A stretch of 23,356 nucleotides of DNA from Fibrobacter sp. (GCA_021443065.1 JABUUR010000365.1:1-23356); one strand, 5' to 3'; shown: positions 13,947-23,356, numbered from the stretch's first letter. Numbers and translations: made by a program. Notes: generated by a model from the sequence alone, not told the origin.

Positions 13947-16328
13947 ATGAACCCAGAACAGGAACTTGCCAAACTTGATGAGGAACAACGCCTTGCCGTG
14001 GTGACCACGGAAGGGTATGTCCGTGTTATTGCGGGGGCGGGTTCCGGCAAGACCCGTACCCTGACCCACCGTTACCTGTACCTGGCAAAGGAATTGGGCA
14101 TTTCTCCATCGAACATCCTCTGCGTCACCTTTACAAACAAGGCTGCAGGCGAAATGAAACACCGCGTACGTTCCATGCTCGGGGGCGACGACTCCGGTTA
14201 TATTTCCACCTTCCACGGTTTTTGCGTACAGTTCCTTCGTGAAGATATTCATGTCCTCAACTATCCCAGGGAATTCATGATCTTGGACGAGGACGACCAG
14301 AAATCCTTGCTGAAAAAATGCTATGCCGAACTGGGCTTTCATTTGAACGACATGAAAATTAGCAGTGCGTTGGATTTTATCGGAGGGCGCAAGGGCACAG
14401 AAACGGATTACGTTTCCTTGTTCGCAGAAAAAAATGCCGAAGGTATTCTGGAACTGATCGATGGGGCGCCCGATAAATGGCACAAGGTTTACTACCGCTA
14501 CATCTACGAACAGCGCAAGAATTTTGCACTGGATTTCGATGACCTGATTCTTGTGACCCTTTATATTCTGGAACATTTTCCCGAAAAACTGGAGAAATGG
14601 CGCAAGCGCATGATGTACGTGATGGTGGACGAATTCCAGGACATAGACTGCCAGCAGTACCGTTTGGCGAACTTGCTCAGCAGTTACCACAAGAACCTGT
14701 TTGTGGTTGGCGACCCCGACCAGACGATTTATACCTGGCGTGGCGCCGATGTAAACCGGATCCTGGAATTTGACAGCCTGCACGAGGGCTGCAAGACAAT
14801 CCTTTTGCAGAACAATTACCGCTCAACGCCCAGCATTCTCAAGATTCCCGATTCCGTAATCAAGAACAACGAGTTCCGTATCGACAAGGTTTTAAGGCCT
14901 GTGCGCGTGGGCGGCAAGACTCCTGTGTTCTATCACGGTAAAAACACCCGTGACGAGGCCAAGTGGATCGTGGAACGTATCAAGGGGGCTTTGGACAAGG
15001 GCGCCTCGCCCAAGGATATTGCCGTGCTCTACCGCATGCATTCCCAATCCCGCTCCGTAGAAGAAGCCTTGATGTCCGATCACTTGCCTTACAAGGTGTA
15101 CAGCGGTATCGGCTTTTACCAGCGTCAAGAAATCAAGGATGTTCTTTGCTACCTGCGCATGCTGGTCTATGCCGACGACCTGAGTTTTATGCGCGTGGTC
15201 AATACGCCCAAGCGCATGTTCGGCCCCAAGAAGCAAGAAATCCTTGCCAGGTACGCTTCACACCGCGGCATTTCCCTTTACGAGGCCTTGGTCGAAATTT
15301 ACGTGACTGCGGAGGCCGAAAGTGCTTCAGTAGAAAACGATGCTGTCAAGCCGGAACTGGATTGCGCCGCCTTTATGGCCCGCACCAAGGTGGGTGAGTT
15401 CGTGAAACTCGTCGAAAAGTACCGCTCCTGCAAAAACGACATGGCGGTGAGCGACGTGCTTGCGAAAATGCTCAGGGAATCCGGCTACGAAGAAATGCTC
15501 CGTATGGATGGCGACGACGACCGCCTAAGCAATTTGGCGGAACTTAAGCAGGGGGTCATGGAATTTGAAAAGACTTTTGAAGAAGACGCCACCTTGGACG
15601 AATACCTGCAGAACATCGTGCTGTTTACAAATGCCGACGCAGATTTCGCAGAGCAGAAACCTGCAGCTGCCCCAGGTACAATCCTTGGGATGAGCTCTGA
15701 CGCAGCCCAAGGCGAGGGCGTCGCCGACTCTACCGCGTTCGGCAAGGATAAAATTCAACTCATGACGATTCACAACGCCAAGGGCCTGGAGTTCCCCTAT
15801 GTCTTTGTCTGCGGATTAAACGAAGGCATTTTTCCCGTAAAGCGTGTCAAGAACAAAATCCAACTGGAAGAAGAACGTCGTTTGGCTTACGTGGCCTTCA
15901 CCCGTGCCGAAAACGTCCTTTGTCTCAGCGATTCCGAAGATGCCGCCGGTGGCGATGCTCAGTGTCGTTATCCTTCACGTTTCTTGCTGGAAATGAACAT
16001 GGACGAACTGGACGTTGTCCGAGGATTCAGCGACGAATGGTATCAGGAGGCTCGTAAATACATTGCGCATGTGGACTACGAACGGGAATTTTCCGAGAAT
16101 CTCGATGGAATCATGAAGGGCGGAATAGACGAATCCCAGGGTAACGTCGCAGGAAAAAAAGTGCCCACGGCCGTCTTTGAAGCGGGCGACCGTGTAATCC
16201 ACAGAATTATGGGGTCAGGCACTGTCACGGGGGTGGATACCGAAAACTTCTGTTACGAGGTGAAGTTCGACAGGATTGCGACGCCTCGAACAATCCAGTT
16301 TGATTATCCGTTGGAGAGCGAATCCTAG
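13947..16328 (+). CDS. uvrD: UvrD/PcrA-type superfamily 1 DNA helicase
   Basis: A 793-residue ATP-dependent 3'-5' helicase for repair and for clearing replication blocks. Motifs in order: the N-terminal LDEEQRLAV, Walker A AGAGSGKT (29-36), VTFTNKAAGEM (60-70), TFHGFC (88-93), Walker B VDEFQD (227-232), GDPDQTIYTWRGA (255-267), NNYRST, a late TIHNAKGLEFPYVFV, and EERRLAYVAFTRA. The last 55 residues (AGDRVIHRIMGSGTVTGVD) form the small Tudor-like tail of PcrA and UvrD, which in those proteins contacts RNA polymerase. An Ala-rich stretch near 565-590 is less conserved. UvrD and PcrA cannot be separated from sequence alone. Confidence 0.92.
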   Translation: MNPEQELAKLDEEQRLAVVTTEGYVRVIAGAGSGKTRTLTHRYLYLAKELGISPSNILCVTFTNKAAGEMKHRVRSMLGGDDSGYISTFHGFCVQFLREDIHVLNYPREFMILDEDDQKSLLKKCYAELGFHLNDMKISSALDFIGGRKGTETDYVSLFAEKNAEGILELIDGAPDKWHKVYYRYIYEQRKNFALDFDDLILVTLYILEHFPEKLEKWRKRMMYVMVDEFQDIDCQQYRLANLLSSYHKNLFVVGDPDQTIYTWRGADVNRILEFDSLHEGCKTILLQNNYRSTPSILKIPDSVIKNNEFRIDKVLRPVRVGGKTPVFYHGKNTRDEAKWIVERIKGALDKGASPKDIAVLYRMHSQSRSVEEALMSDHLPYKVYSGIGFYQRQEIKDVLCYLRMLVYADDLSFMRVVNTPKRMFGPKKQEILARYASHRGISLYEALVEIYVTAEAESASVENDAVKPELDCAAFMARTKVGEFVKLVEKYRSCKNDMAVSDVLAKMLRESGYEEMLRMDGDDDRLSNLAELKQGVMEFEKTFEEDATLDEYLQNIVLFTNADADFAEQKPAAAPGTILGMSSDAAQGEGVADSTAFGKDKIQLMTIHNAKGLEFPYVFVCGLNEGIFPVKRVKNKIQLEEERRLAYVAFTRAENVLCLSDSEDAAGGDAQCRYPSRFLLEMNMDELDVVRGFSDEWYQEARKYIAHVDYEREFSENLDGIMKGGIDESQGNVAGKKVPTAVFEAGDRVIHRIMGSGTVTGVDTENFCYEVKFDRIATPRTIQFDYPLESES

Positions 16329-16438
16329 TTTTTTACTTAGGATCTAGTTGATTTGATGTGTTTCCTGTTCGCGGTACTTGTAAAAACCGCGGCGGTTATT
16401 ATGTAGTGTCAAAATAGTTGCGTTTTTAAACCGCATCC

Positions 16439-17038
16439 TTACAGCGCGAAATGACAAAGAACAGCCATGCAGATTCCCGTGTAGACGCCTCCCAAAAGGT
16501 CGTCTGCCATGACTCCCCAGGCACCGGGGAATTTTTCGAGCCTATGGATTCCCAATGGTTTAAGAATGTCGAAGAATCTGAAAATGCCGAAGGTCAAAAG
16601 CAGCAGGAGTATGCCGGTTGGTGCCGTTGCTACCGCTCCTAGGGGCAAAAAGGCAAGGGCTGTCCATACGCCGCAGACCTCGTCAATGACAATCCAGCCA
16701 GGGTCCTCGGTCATTGTATCCTTCATGGCTTTTTTCACAAAGGGAATCGGTGCAAAAAAGGAAAGAATTGCAAGTAAAATAAAGATGTGGCTAAAGAAAA
16801 ATCGGCTTGCAGATTCAAGTGGGGTTCCATCGGCAAGGTGTGTCCCGTAATTGAAACAGAAGTAGGCTATAGGGAACGCTACGACGGCTGCGGCCAGGCT
16901 TCCCATGGTGCCGGGAGCCTTGGGGCTCATGCCGGCGCCAAAGAAGGTGCAGACCTGTGTCGAAATGAAATCAGTCTCTCGCCACTGGTGGGGGACTTTT
17001 TTCTTTCCGTACTTTTTCTTAAGTTCATCCTTGTTCAT
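16439..17038 (-). CDS. pgpA: phosphatidylglycerophosphatase A
   Basis: PgpA, 199 residues, is an inner-membrane Mg2+-dependent enzyme that dephosphorylates phosphatidylglycerophosphate to phosphatidylglycerol, the lipid Lgt uses. Conserved blocks are GAGMSPKAPGTMGSLAA (34-50), DPGWIVIDEVCG, FRFFDILKPLGI and GAWGVMADDLLGG, with several membrane segments. The start is the ATG at 17038, whose ATGA overlaps the hflX stop and implies coupled translation. A longer frame from 17128 would add 30 basic residues that merely read hflX in another frame. A charged tail of about 20 residues precedes the conserved part. Confidence 0.9.
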   Translation of the reverse strand: MNKDELKKKYGKKKVPHQWRETDFISTQVCTFFGAGMSPKAPGTMGSLAAAVVAFPIAYFCFNYGTHLADGTPLESASRFFFSHIFILLAILSFFAPIPFVKKAMKDTMTEDPGWIVIDEVCGVWTALAFLPLGAVATAPTGILLLLLTFGIFRFFDILKPLGIHRLEKFPGAWGVMADDLLGGVYTGICMAVLCHFAL

Positions 17039-18354
17039 ACTTCGTAAATCCCGGGCTCCCGCCAATCCTCGGTACGGTTGCCGTTTAAACTTTTGTCGGT
17101 GACGCTTTCTGCGGGGTGGGCGGGCCATGGCGATTCCACCTCTTCCCTGATCTGGATGGCTGCGCTTTCGCGCTTCTTGTGCCAGGCTGCCAGTTGCTCC
17201 TTGAAGGCTGATCGCAACAGTTCCATGCCGATGTTTTCCTTGGCGCTGACCTGGATTGCCTCGGGGTAGTTTTCACGCAGTTCGGTTCGTCGGGCATCGT
17301 CGCAGGTCTCCACCTTGTTGAATACCCGCAACCGGGGTGTCTCGGGGCTGATAATGCCCTGCAACGTCTTGTGAGTCACTTCCAGATGTTCCCGGTAATC
17401 GGGGGCGCTTCCGTCAACCACCTCAAGAATGCAATCTGCATGGGCCGCCACGCCCAGGGTGCTCTTGAAGGTTTCGATCAGGTTGTGGGGGAGTTTCCTG
17501 ATGAATCCAACGGTGTCGGACAGGATAATGTTCTCGCCGTCCAAGAATAGTTTGCGGGTGGTGCTGTCCAAGGTTGCAAAAAGTTTGTCTTCGACGTAAA
17601 CGTCGGCGCCGGTAAGACGGTTGGTCAGCGTGGATTTTCCGGCGTTGGTATAGCCCACGATTCCTAAGTGAAAAATGTCGTTGCGATTGATGGCCTGGCT
17701 TTCCCGGGCATCTTCGATTTTTTCAAGCTTCTTCTTCAGTTCCTGGATGCGCTTGCGAATCATGCGGCGGTCCGTTTCCAACTGGGTTTCCCCAGGCCCC
17801 TTGGTGCCAATGCCTCCGTTGTGCTGGCGGCAAAGGTGGGTCCACGCTCCCGTCAGGCGTGGCATCATGTATTGCAGTTGGGCCACTTCCACCATGAGGC
17901 GGCTTTCGGCGGTTACCGCATGCTTTGCAAAAATGTCCAGGATGAGTCCGGTGCGGTCCAGCACCTTGATGCCGGGCAGTCGCTGTTCCAGGTTTCGCAC
18001 TTGGGATCCGCTCAGGTCGTCGTCGAAAACAACCATCTTGGCGTCGTTTTCTTCGAGGGCAATCTTTACCTGGTTCACCTTGCCTTCGCCGATGAGGGTG
18101 GCCGCATTGAATTGCTGTACCCGTTGCAAAAAACTCTGCACGACTTCGGCGCCGGCAGTTTCTGCCAGACGGGCCAGTTCCGCCAATTGTTCCGTGGCAA
18201 GCCATGGGCGGATTTTTGGCGTGGCGATGCCTACGAGAATGCAACGTTCCTTTTGAACCTTGTTCTCCTTGGGTCCGCGTTCTCCACGGCTTTCGCTCCC
18301 GCGATTGAATTCCGGGTCGTTGCCTCGGTTTCTTTGGTTGTCCTGTCTGCGCAC
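17035..18354 (-). CDS. hflX: GTPase HflX
   Basis: HflX, 439 residues, is a ribosome-binding GTPase that splits stalled or heat-damaged 70S ribosomes. The N-terminal HflX domain shows FNAATLIGEGKVNQV and the glycine-rich GGIGTKGPGETQLETDRR. The G domain has GYTNAGKST (from about 234), DTVGFIRKLPHNLIETF and FNKVE. The start is the GTG at 18354, backed by AAGGAA at 18361-18366 with six-base spacing. An open frame extends upstream to 18486 but runs through the promoter and into the divergent permease gene. About 35 charged residues precede the conserved domain, and a C-terminal extension of about 40 follows. It is co-transcribed with pgpA. Confidence 0.93.
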   Translation of the reverse strand: MRRQDNQRNRGNDPEFNRGSESRGERGPKENKVQKERCILVGIATPKIRPWLATEQLAELARLAETAGAEVVQSFLQRVQQFNAATLIGEGKVNQVKIALEENDAKMVVFDDDLSGSQVRNLEQRLPGIKVLDRTGLILDIFAKHAVTAESRLMVEVAQLQYMMPRLTGAWTHLCRQHNGGIGTKGPGETQLETDRRMIRKRIQELKKKLEKIEDARESQAINRNDIFHLGIVGYTNAGKSTLTNRLTGADVYVEDKLFATLDSTTRKLFLDGENIILSDTVGFIRKLPHNLIETFKSTLGVAAHADCILEVVDGSAPDYREHLEVTHKTLQGIISPETPRLRVFNKVETCDDARRTELRENYPEAIQVSAKENIGMELLRSAFKEQLAAWHKKRESAAIQIREEVESPWPAHPAESVTDKSLNGNRTEDWREPGIYEV

Positions 18355-18381
18355 TGGCTGTTCCTTTTTCGTACGGGAATC

Positions 18382-18420
18382 CAATATAAAAATTTTAGAA
18401 TGGAAAATTTTTTTATATTG
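18382..18420. promoter_or_regulatory. symmetric divergent promoter hflX / yejE-like
   Basis: An AT-rich inverted repeat, CAATATAAAAATTTT (18382-18396) against AAAATTTTTTTATATTG (18404-18420), puts a TATATT box on each strand (minus 18388-18383, plus 18414-18419). The minus box leaves a leader of about 22 nt with a ribosome binding site for hflX. The plus box lies only 8 nt before the permease ATG. Confidence 0.5.
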
Positions 18421-18427
18421 CCCAAAG

Positions 18428-19507
18428 ATGAAAATTCGATTGACCACAGAAACCAAGAACCGTATTAAAAGATTCCGCAAGAACAAACGGGCTTTTTACT
18501 CCTTGATCGTCTTGGTGGTGGTCTACCTCTTGTCCCTTACCAGCCCCTGGACGGTGAACGACGAACCCCTGGTGCTGCGTTACCAGGGCAAGACTTATTT
18601 CCCCGCCTTTGCCCGCTACAGCGAAAAGGAATTCGGGGGCAGTTACGAGACGGAGCAGGATTACGCCCAACTTTTTGCCGACGTTCGCCAGTGCGAAGAA
18701 GACGCCGCGGAGGGTTTTACCCGTGCGGGAGGCTGCCCTGAAATGTGGTCCATTATGCCGCCTATCGCCCACGACCCCTTGAAGGCCGACTTGAGCGGCG
18801 AAGGTACGCCACCCTTTGCCCCCAGCGGTGAACACTGGCTGGGCACCGATGCCAACGGCCGCGATGTGCTGGCACGGCTGATCCACGGCTTTAGAATTTG
18901 CATTTCATTCAGCCTGCTTTTGACGGTCCTGGGTACATTCCTTGGCATTGTCATTGGCGGTATCCAGGGTTATCTCGGAAAGTTCTGGGATACGGGTATG
19001 CAGCGCTTTATTGAAATCTGGTCTTCGCTGCCAATGCTTTATGTGGTAATATTGATCGGCAGTATATACGGCCGCAGTTTCTGGCTTTTGATTTTAATCA
19101 TGGCTGCCTTCAACTGGATTTCCTTGAGCTACTACATGCGCGGCGAATTCTTGAAGTTGCGCAGCATGACCTATGTGCAGTCCGCCAAGGTGCTGGGGCT
19201 TTCCCACCGCCATATTTTCTTCAAGGAAATTTTGCCCAACGCCATGACCCCGGTGGTTACCCTTTTCCCCTTTACGCTGATTGGGGGTATCGGCAGTCTG
19301 ACTTCCCTGGATTTTCTGGGGTTCGGCTTGCAGCCCCCTACGCCCAGTTGGGGCGAATTGATGAGCCAGGGGTTGAACAATCTTTATGCACCCTGGATTT
19401 CCGTGAGCACGGTGGCAGCCCTTTTTGTAACGCTATTGTTGACCACTTTCGTAGGCGAAGGCGTGCGCGATGCCATGGACCCTAAGTCCGGCGACCGTTA
19501 CATTTGA
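18428..19507 (+). CDS. oligopeptide-type ABC permease, YejE-like
   Basis: A 359-residue inner-membrane permease subunit of the DppC/OppC class. The N-terminal 120 residues resemble YejE of the YejABEF importer: first membrane segment at about 22-38, then NDEPLVLRYQGKTYFP and YSEKEFGGSYETEQDY. The core has HWLGTDANGRDVLARLI, six membrane segments and the ATPase-contact EAA loop (YVQSAKVLGLSHRHIFFKEILPNA), then SLDFLGFGLQPPTPSWGEL. The ATG at 18428 is chosen because the longer upstream frame reads through hflX. No Shine-Dalgarno is visible. The partner permease (YejB/DppB) and a binding protein are not in the window. Confidence 0.88.
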   Translation: MKIRLTTETKNRIKRFRKNKRAFYSLIVLVVVYLLSLTSPWTVNDEPLVLRYQGKTYFPAFARYSEKEFGGSYETEQDYAQLFADVRQCEEDAAEGFTRAGGCPEMWSIMPPIAHDPLKADLSGEGTPPFAPSGEHWLGTDANGRDVLARLIHGFRICISFSLLLTVLGTFLGIVIGGIQGYLGKFWDTGMQRFIEIWSSLPMLYVVILIGSIYGRSFWLLILIMAAFNWISLSYYMRGEFLKLRSMTYVQSAKVLGLSHRHIFFKEILPNAMTPVVTLFPFTLIGGIGSLTSLDFLGFGLQPPTPSWGELMSQGLNNLYAPWISVSTVAALFVTLLLTTFVGEGVRDAMDPKSGDRYI

Positions 19508-19527
19508 TTTTGAAGGTTGGAGGTTCG

Positions 19528-20385
19528 ATGAGCGAAATTAAGACGGGGTTGATTCTTGAAGGGGGTGCCATGCGTGGCCTCTTTACCTGCGGCATCCTTG
19601 ATGTGCTGATGGAACATGACATCGAGGTGGATGGTGCCGTGGGCGTTTCTGCGGGGGCCTGCTTTGGCTGTAATATAAAATCTCGCCAGCCGGGGCGTGC
19701 CTTGCGTTACAATCTTAAGTACGGCAGGGACAAGCGTTATTGCAGTTTTAGTTCCTTGTTCAAGACCGGCGACTTGTACAATGCCGATTTTTGTTACAAG
19801 CAAATTCCGCAAGTTCTCGACCCCTTTGACTACGATGCACTGGTAAAGAACCCCATGGATTTTTACATGGTGGCCACAGATGCCCAGACTGGGGCTGCTG
19901 CCTACGTGAAATTGACCGACGGCCTGGGAGATGACCTGGAGTGGATGCGGGCTTCGGCCTCCATGCCCCTGGTTTCGAACCTGGTGGATATCAAGGGTCG
20001 CAAGTACACGGATGGGGGCATCTCGGATTCCATTCCCCTGAAGTACTTTGAATCCATCGGTTACAATCGCAACATTGTAATCTTGACGCAGCCCCGCAGT
20101 TACGAGAAAAAGAAAAACATGCTGGTGCCTTTGATGCGCCTGGTTTACCGCAGGTATCCCAAACTGGTGGATGCGGTGGCCAACCGTCACGTGATGTACA
20201 ACGAAGAAACCCGCTATGTCTTTGAACAAGAAAAACTGGGCAAAGTCATGGTGCTGTGCCCCGAGGTTTCTCTGGGTATCTCCCGTACGGAAAGCGACCC
20301 TGAAAAATTGCAGCGCGTGTATGACCGGGGGCGGGAACTTGCCTTGCTGCGCCTGGACGAAATCAAGGCTTTCTTGAAAAAGTGA
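19528..20385 (+). CDS. patatin-like phospholipase family protein (YjjU-like)
   Basis: A 285-residue serine lipase-fold protein. The oxyanion motif GGAMRG is at 12-17, the nucleophile elbow GVSAG at 39-43 (Ser41), and the catalytic Asp in DGG at 162-164, so the Ser-Asp dyad is intact. No signal peptide or membrane segment is evident, so it should be cytosolic or peripheral. It resembles E. coli YjjU. The start is the ATG at 19528 with GGAGG at 19519-19523; the in-frame TTG at 19504 overlaps the permease stop and is less likely. It sits between an ABC permease and an ABC ATPase. The substrate is unknown. Confidence 0.88.
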   Translation: MSEIKTGLILEGGAMRGLFTCGILDVLMEHDIEVDGAVGVSAGACFGCNIKSRQPGRALRYNLKYGRDKRYCSFSSLFKTGDLYNADFCYKQIPQVLDPFDYDALVKNPMDFYMVATDAQTGAAAYVKLTDGLGDDLEWMRASASMPLVSNLVDIKGRKYTDGGISDSIPLKYFESIGYNRNIVILTQPRSYEKKKNMLVPLMRLVYRRYPKLVDAVANRHVMYNEETRYVFEQEKLGKVMVLCPEVSLGISRTESDPEKLQRVYDRGRELALLRLDEIKAFLKK

Positions 20386-20416
20386 TTTTTGAAAATTTTC
20401 CAAAAAGGATTTGAAC

Positions 20417-21484
20417 GTGTCCGGTGTAGAAAATAAATCTCCTGAAAATTCCTGCAGCGTGGTGCTGAATGTCCATGACTTGTCCGTTGCCTTTTGCAAC
20501 GGCACCAAGGAAGGTTCCATGGTGCAGGTGACGGACCGCGTTTCCTTTGACATCAAGTCGGGCGAGTTTTTTGCCCTGGTGGGGGAGTCGGGCTGCGGCA
20601 AGAGCGTTACCGCCATGAGCATTTTGCGACTTCTCCCTCAGCCTTCTGCAAAAATCATTAGCGGTTCCGTGGAGTTCGGCAACGCGGACCTGGCGGTGCT
20701 CCCCCTCAAGGAACTGCAGAAAATTCGGGGATCCGAAATAGCATGTATTTTTCAGGAACCCATGCAGGCGTTGAATCCTGTGTTGACCATCAAAAAGCAA
20801 CTGCTGGAAGTTTTCAGGTTTTGCAAGACCGCATCGTCACTGTCCAAAAGCGATAGGGGCGACAACGGAGAAATGGCTGAAATCCGTCGCATGCTGAATC
20901 TGGCGGGTTTCACCGATCCGGACCGGGTGCTGAATTCTTACCCTCACGAACTTTCCGGAGGCATGCTGCAGCGCATTTGCATTGTTATGGCGTTATTGCC
21001 CAAGCCAAGACTCATCATTGCCGACGAGCCTACAACCGCCTTGGATGTAACGGTGCAGGCGCAGGTATTGGCAGTGCTGAAAGAAATGGCTGAGAGCATG
21101 GGGACCGCGGTGCTTTTGATTACCCATAACATGGGTATTGTTTCGCAATATGCAAACCGTGTGGCCGTAATGTATGCCGGCCGCATTGTAGAAGTGGGCC
21201 CTGTGAAATGCGTCATCACAAACCCTCTGCACCCTTATACGCAGGGGCTGCTTGCCGCCATTCCCGAAAGCCATAGCGAAATGAAGAACCTTAAATCTAT
21301 TCCGGGCTCTGTTCCGCAACCTAAGGATTTTGTGGCGGGCTGCCGCTTTGCGGAACGTTGTGAAAAGTGCGCCTGCGGTAGTGCCGAACTTAAATCCAAA
21401 TGCTATTCCCCGGAACTCCCTTTCGAAAAGAAGTCCCGGGAATTTTCCTCTGCGCAGGAGCATCGGGCATACTGTTTTGCGTGA
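20417..21484 (+). CDS. OppD/DppD-type oligopeptide ABC transporter ATPase
   Basis: A 355-residue single-domain ATPase. Walker A GESGCGKS is at 56-63, then a Q-loop FQEPMQALNP, signature LSGGM, Walker B LIIADEPTTALD and switch His in LITHN. The C-terminal oligopeptide module is present: NPLHPYTQGLLAAIP, then GCRFAERCEKC with the Cys cluster of iron-sulfur type seen in this subfamily. GTG 20417 is preferred because AAGGA at 20405-20409 lies seven bases before it; a TTG at 20411 would be too close. YejF is a fused double ATPase, so with one domain this protein needs an OppF-type partner not found here. It probably energises the YejE-like permease. Confidence 0.88.
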   Translation: MSGVENKSPENSCSVVLNVHDLSVAFCNGTKEGSMVQVTDRVSFDIKSGEFFALVGESGCGKSVTAMSILRLLPQPSAKIISGSVEFGNADLAVLPLKELQKIRGSEIACIFQEPMQALNPVLTIKKQLLEVFRFCKTASSLSKSDRGDNGEMAEIRRMLNLAGFTDPDRVLNSYPHELSGGMLQRICIVMALLPKPRLIIADEPTTALDVTVQAQVLAVLKEMAESMGTAVLLITHNMGIVSQYANRVAVMYAGRIVEVGPVKCVITNPLHPYTQGLLAAIPESHSEMKNLKSIPGSVPQPKDFVAGCRFAERCEKCACGSAELKSKCYSPELPFEKKSREFSSAQEHRAYCFA

Positions 21485-22633
<1,149 letters not shown>

Positions 22634-22711
22634 TTACGAAGCAGTATTTTGAATTTTCGCTCTGGCGCTTTTTCGCAACGTTCGAGTTTGGTATTCCTTC
22701 AACGAGTTTTT

Positions 22712-22717
22712 TATATT
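22712..22717 (+). promoter_or_regulatory. probable -10 box of the hypothetical gene
   Basis: TATATT lies 24 bp before the ATG at 22742. With AAGGAA at 22731-22736 this gives a short but complete leader. Confidence 0.45.
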
Positions 22718-22741
22718 TGACAAGAAAAATAAGGAATTTAT

Positions 22742-23302
22742 ATGGCAAAAGAATTTAAAATGAAAATGAACCTGGCCTCCCGCCTGGACAAGTATTCCTT
22801 GAAACTTCAACAACTGATGGTGAAGTCCAAGTTTACCCTGAAGGCCATGGAATATGGCGCAACCCACGTAATGCTTCGCGAACTTATGAAATATGGCGTG
22901 GAACTGGATGGCGTGTTCAACAGCGTCGGTGATTTCTGCTTTTCCAAAACCACACTCCCTTTGGAAGAATATGCACTGGACATGCAGATTGAATTTGACG
23001 CAGTTGTGTTGAAAGCTCGTCTTGTGAGTGTCAGCATTTCAAACAAGCGGGTGAAAGACGGCAACACCGAAACTGAATATTCCTTCAATTTTGAAAAGGA
23101 TGCCGACAAGGAAGACTTCGATATGGTCATTCCATATTTCAAGGTGAAAGAGCCCGACGAAGAGCAGGACGATGCAAACAAAGTGGATAAGGGCGGCCTC
23201 CAGGACTTGGTTACTGAATTGGAGGGCGGTGGAAAGGGCAAGTTCAAGCGCAAGAAAAAACGCCCCTTTATCTACTACGATACATATTTCACCATTGTTT
23301 AA
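22742..23302 (+). CDS. hypothetical protein, 186 residues
   Basis: I do not recognise the family. The protein has no signal peptide or membrane segment. The first half is basic and helical (KMKMNLASRLDKYSLKLQQL). Residues about 60-125 look like alternating strands (YALDMQIEFDAVVLKARLVS). An acidic stretch (KEPDEEQDDANK) leads to a Gly/Lys-rich basic patch (GGGKGKFKRKKKR) and an aromatic C-terminus. The charge-split tail could bind nucleic acid or another protein, but that is a guess. The ribosome binding site AAGGAA is five bases before the ATG. Codon use matches its neighbours, so it is likely a real gene. Confidence 0.75.
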   Translation: MAKEFKMKMNLASRLDKYSLKLQQLMVKSKFTLKAMEYGATHVMLRELMKYGVELDGVFNSVGDFCFSKTTLPLEEYALDMQIEFDAVVLKARLVSVSISNKRVKDGNTETEYSFNFEKDADKEDFDMVIPYFKVKEPDEEQDDANKVDKGGLQDLVTELEGGGKGKFKRKKKRPFIYYDTYFTIV

Positions 23303-23356
23303 AAACCACGTCCAGGTTGATGCCGCCGTGGTTGGTGCGGATCTTTTTGTCGTAGC
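23289..23356 (-). CDS. C-terminal end of a minus-strand gene (partial)
   Basis: The reverse strand from the window edge reads YDKKIRTNHGGINLDVVF then KQW and a TGA at 23289-23291. Its codons (GAC, CGC, ACC, AAC, GGC, CTG) fit this genome. It would overlap the hypothetical gene tail-to-tail by 14 bases. Only 21 complete codons are visible, so the product cannot be named. Confidence 0.45.
   Translation of the reverse strand, partial: YDKKIRTNHGGINLDVVFKQW

Noticed and set aside
17039..17128. 30-residue basic N-terminal extension of PgpA
   Set aside because: It overlaps the hflX coding region in another frame, and the ATGA overlap at 17035-17038 gives the natural start.
18355..18486. N-terminal 44-residue extension of HflX from an ATG at 18486
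   Set aside because: It would read through the divergent promoter and into the permease gene. GTG 18354 has a well-placed AAGGAA.
20411..20416. TTG start for the ABC ATPase
   Set aside because: The Shine-Dalgarno AAGGA would be one base away. GTG 20417 has normal spacing.

Overview
The window looks like chromosome of a Fibrobacter-type bacterium (phylum Fibrobacterota). The best taxonomic marker is the lipoprotein at 524-2086. Its C-terminal half matches the 'Fibrobacter succinogenes major paralogous domain' (TIGR02145), a family expanded in that genus. The rest is a diderm (Gram-negative-like) housekeeping set: lgt, a transpeptidase PBP, orn, fabF, an outer-membrane barrel, a UvrD/PcrA helicase, pgpA, hflX, an oligopeptide ABC permease and ATPase, and tgt. 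The genus call is an inference from family content; no rRNA gene is present.

Layout. 1-523 is non-coding, with degenerate 7-bp repeats, a G8 tract and a terminator-like hairpin. 524-2086 is a secreted lipoprotein with collagen-like Gly repeats, six Cys-x4-Tyr repeats and a C-type-lectin-like terminal domain. 2115-2831 is the wreck of a reverse transcriptase of the diversity-generating-retroelement (DGR) type: at least four frame changes, motif A Asp changed to Asn, and motifs B and C deleted. A tRNA-Arg(CCT) gene follows on the minus strand. 3044-6136 is a plus-strand run: an AlgX/AlgJ-like SGNH protein, an orphan HigA-like HTH protein, and PmbA/TldE. 6137-6507 is a repeat-rich gap with 36-bp tandem repeats and four hairpins sharing AGGACTA/TAGTCCT arms. 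9327-6499 is a minus-strand operon orn - PBP - lgt. fabF (9549-10778) diverges from it. A gap with mosaic repeats leads to a DUF2279-type protein (11138-12079), which converges on an outer-membrane barrel protein (13757-12267). uvrD/pcrA (13947-16328) converges on hflX-pgpA (18354-16439). Divergent from hflX is yejE-like permease - patatin-like lipase - OppD-like ATPase - tgt (18428-22633), then a hypothetical gene and the tail of a minus-strand gene at the right edge.

Most interesting. The 524-2831 block reads as a decayed DGR cassette. The target lipoprotein is intact and its 3' end has the NNC/NNT-rich, aromatic-rich character of a variable region. The reverse transcriptase is dead, and no accessory avd gene or template repeat is visible here. 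Either the target is now frozen, or it is served in trans by another DGR elsewhere in the genome. Secondary items are the four-hairpin AGGACTA array, two genes whose TATATT box lies only 8-9 nt before the start codon with no Shine-Dalgarno (candidate leaderless mRNAs), a HigA-like antitoxin homologue next to pmbA, and a Tgt whose usual PTRNARNG loop reads PAKNAQDG.
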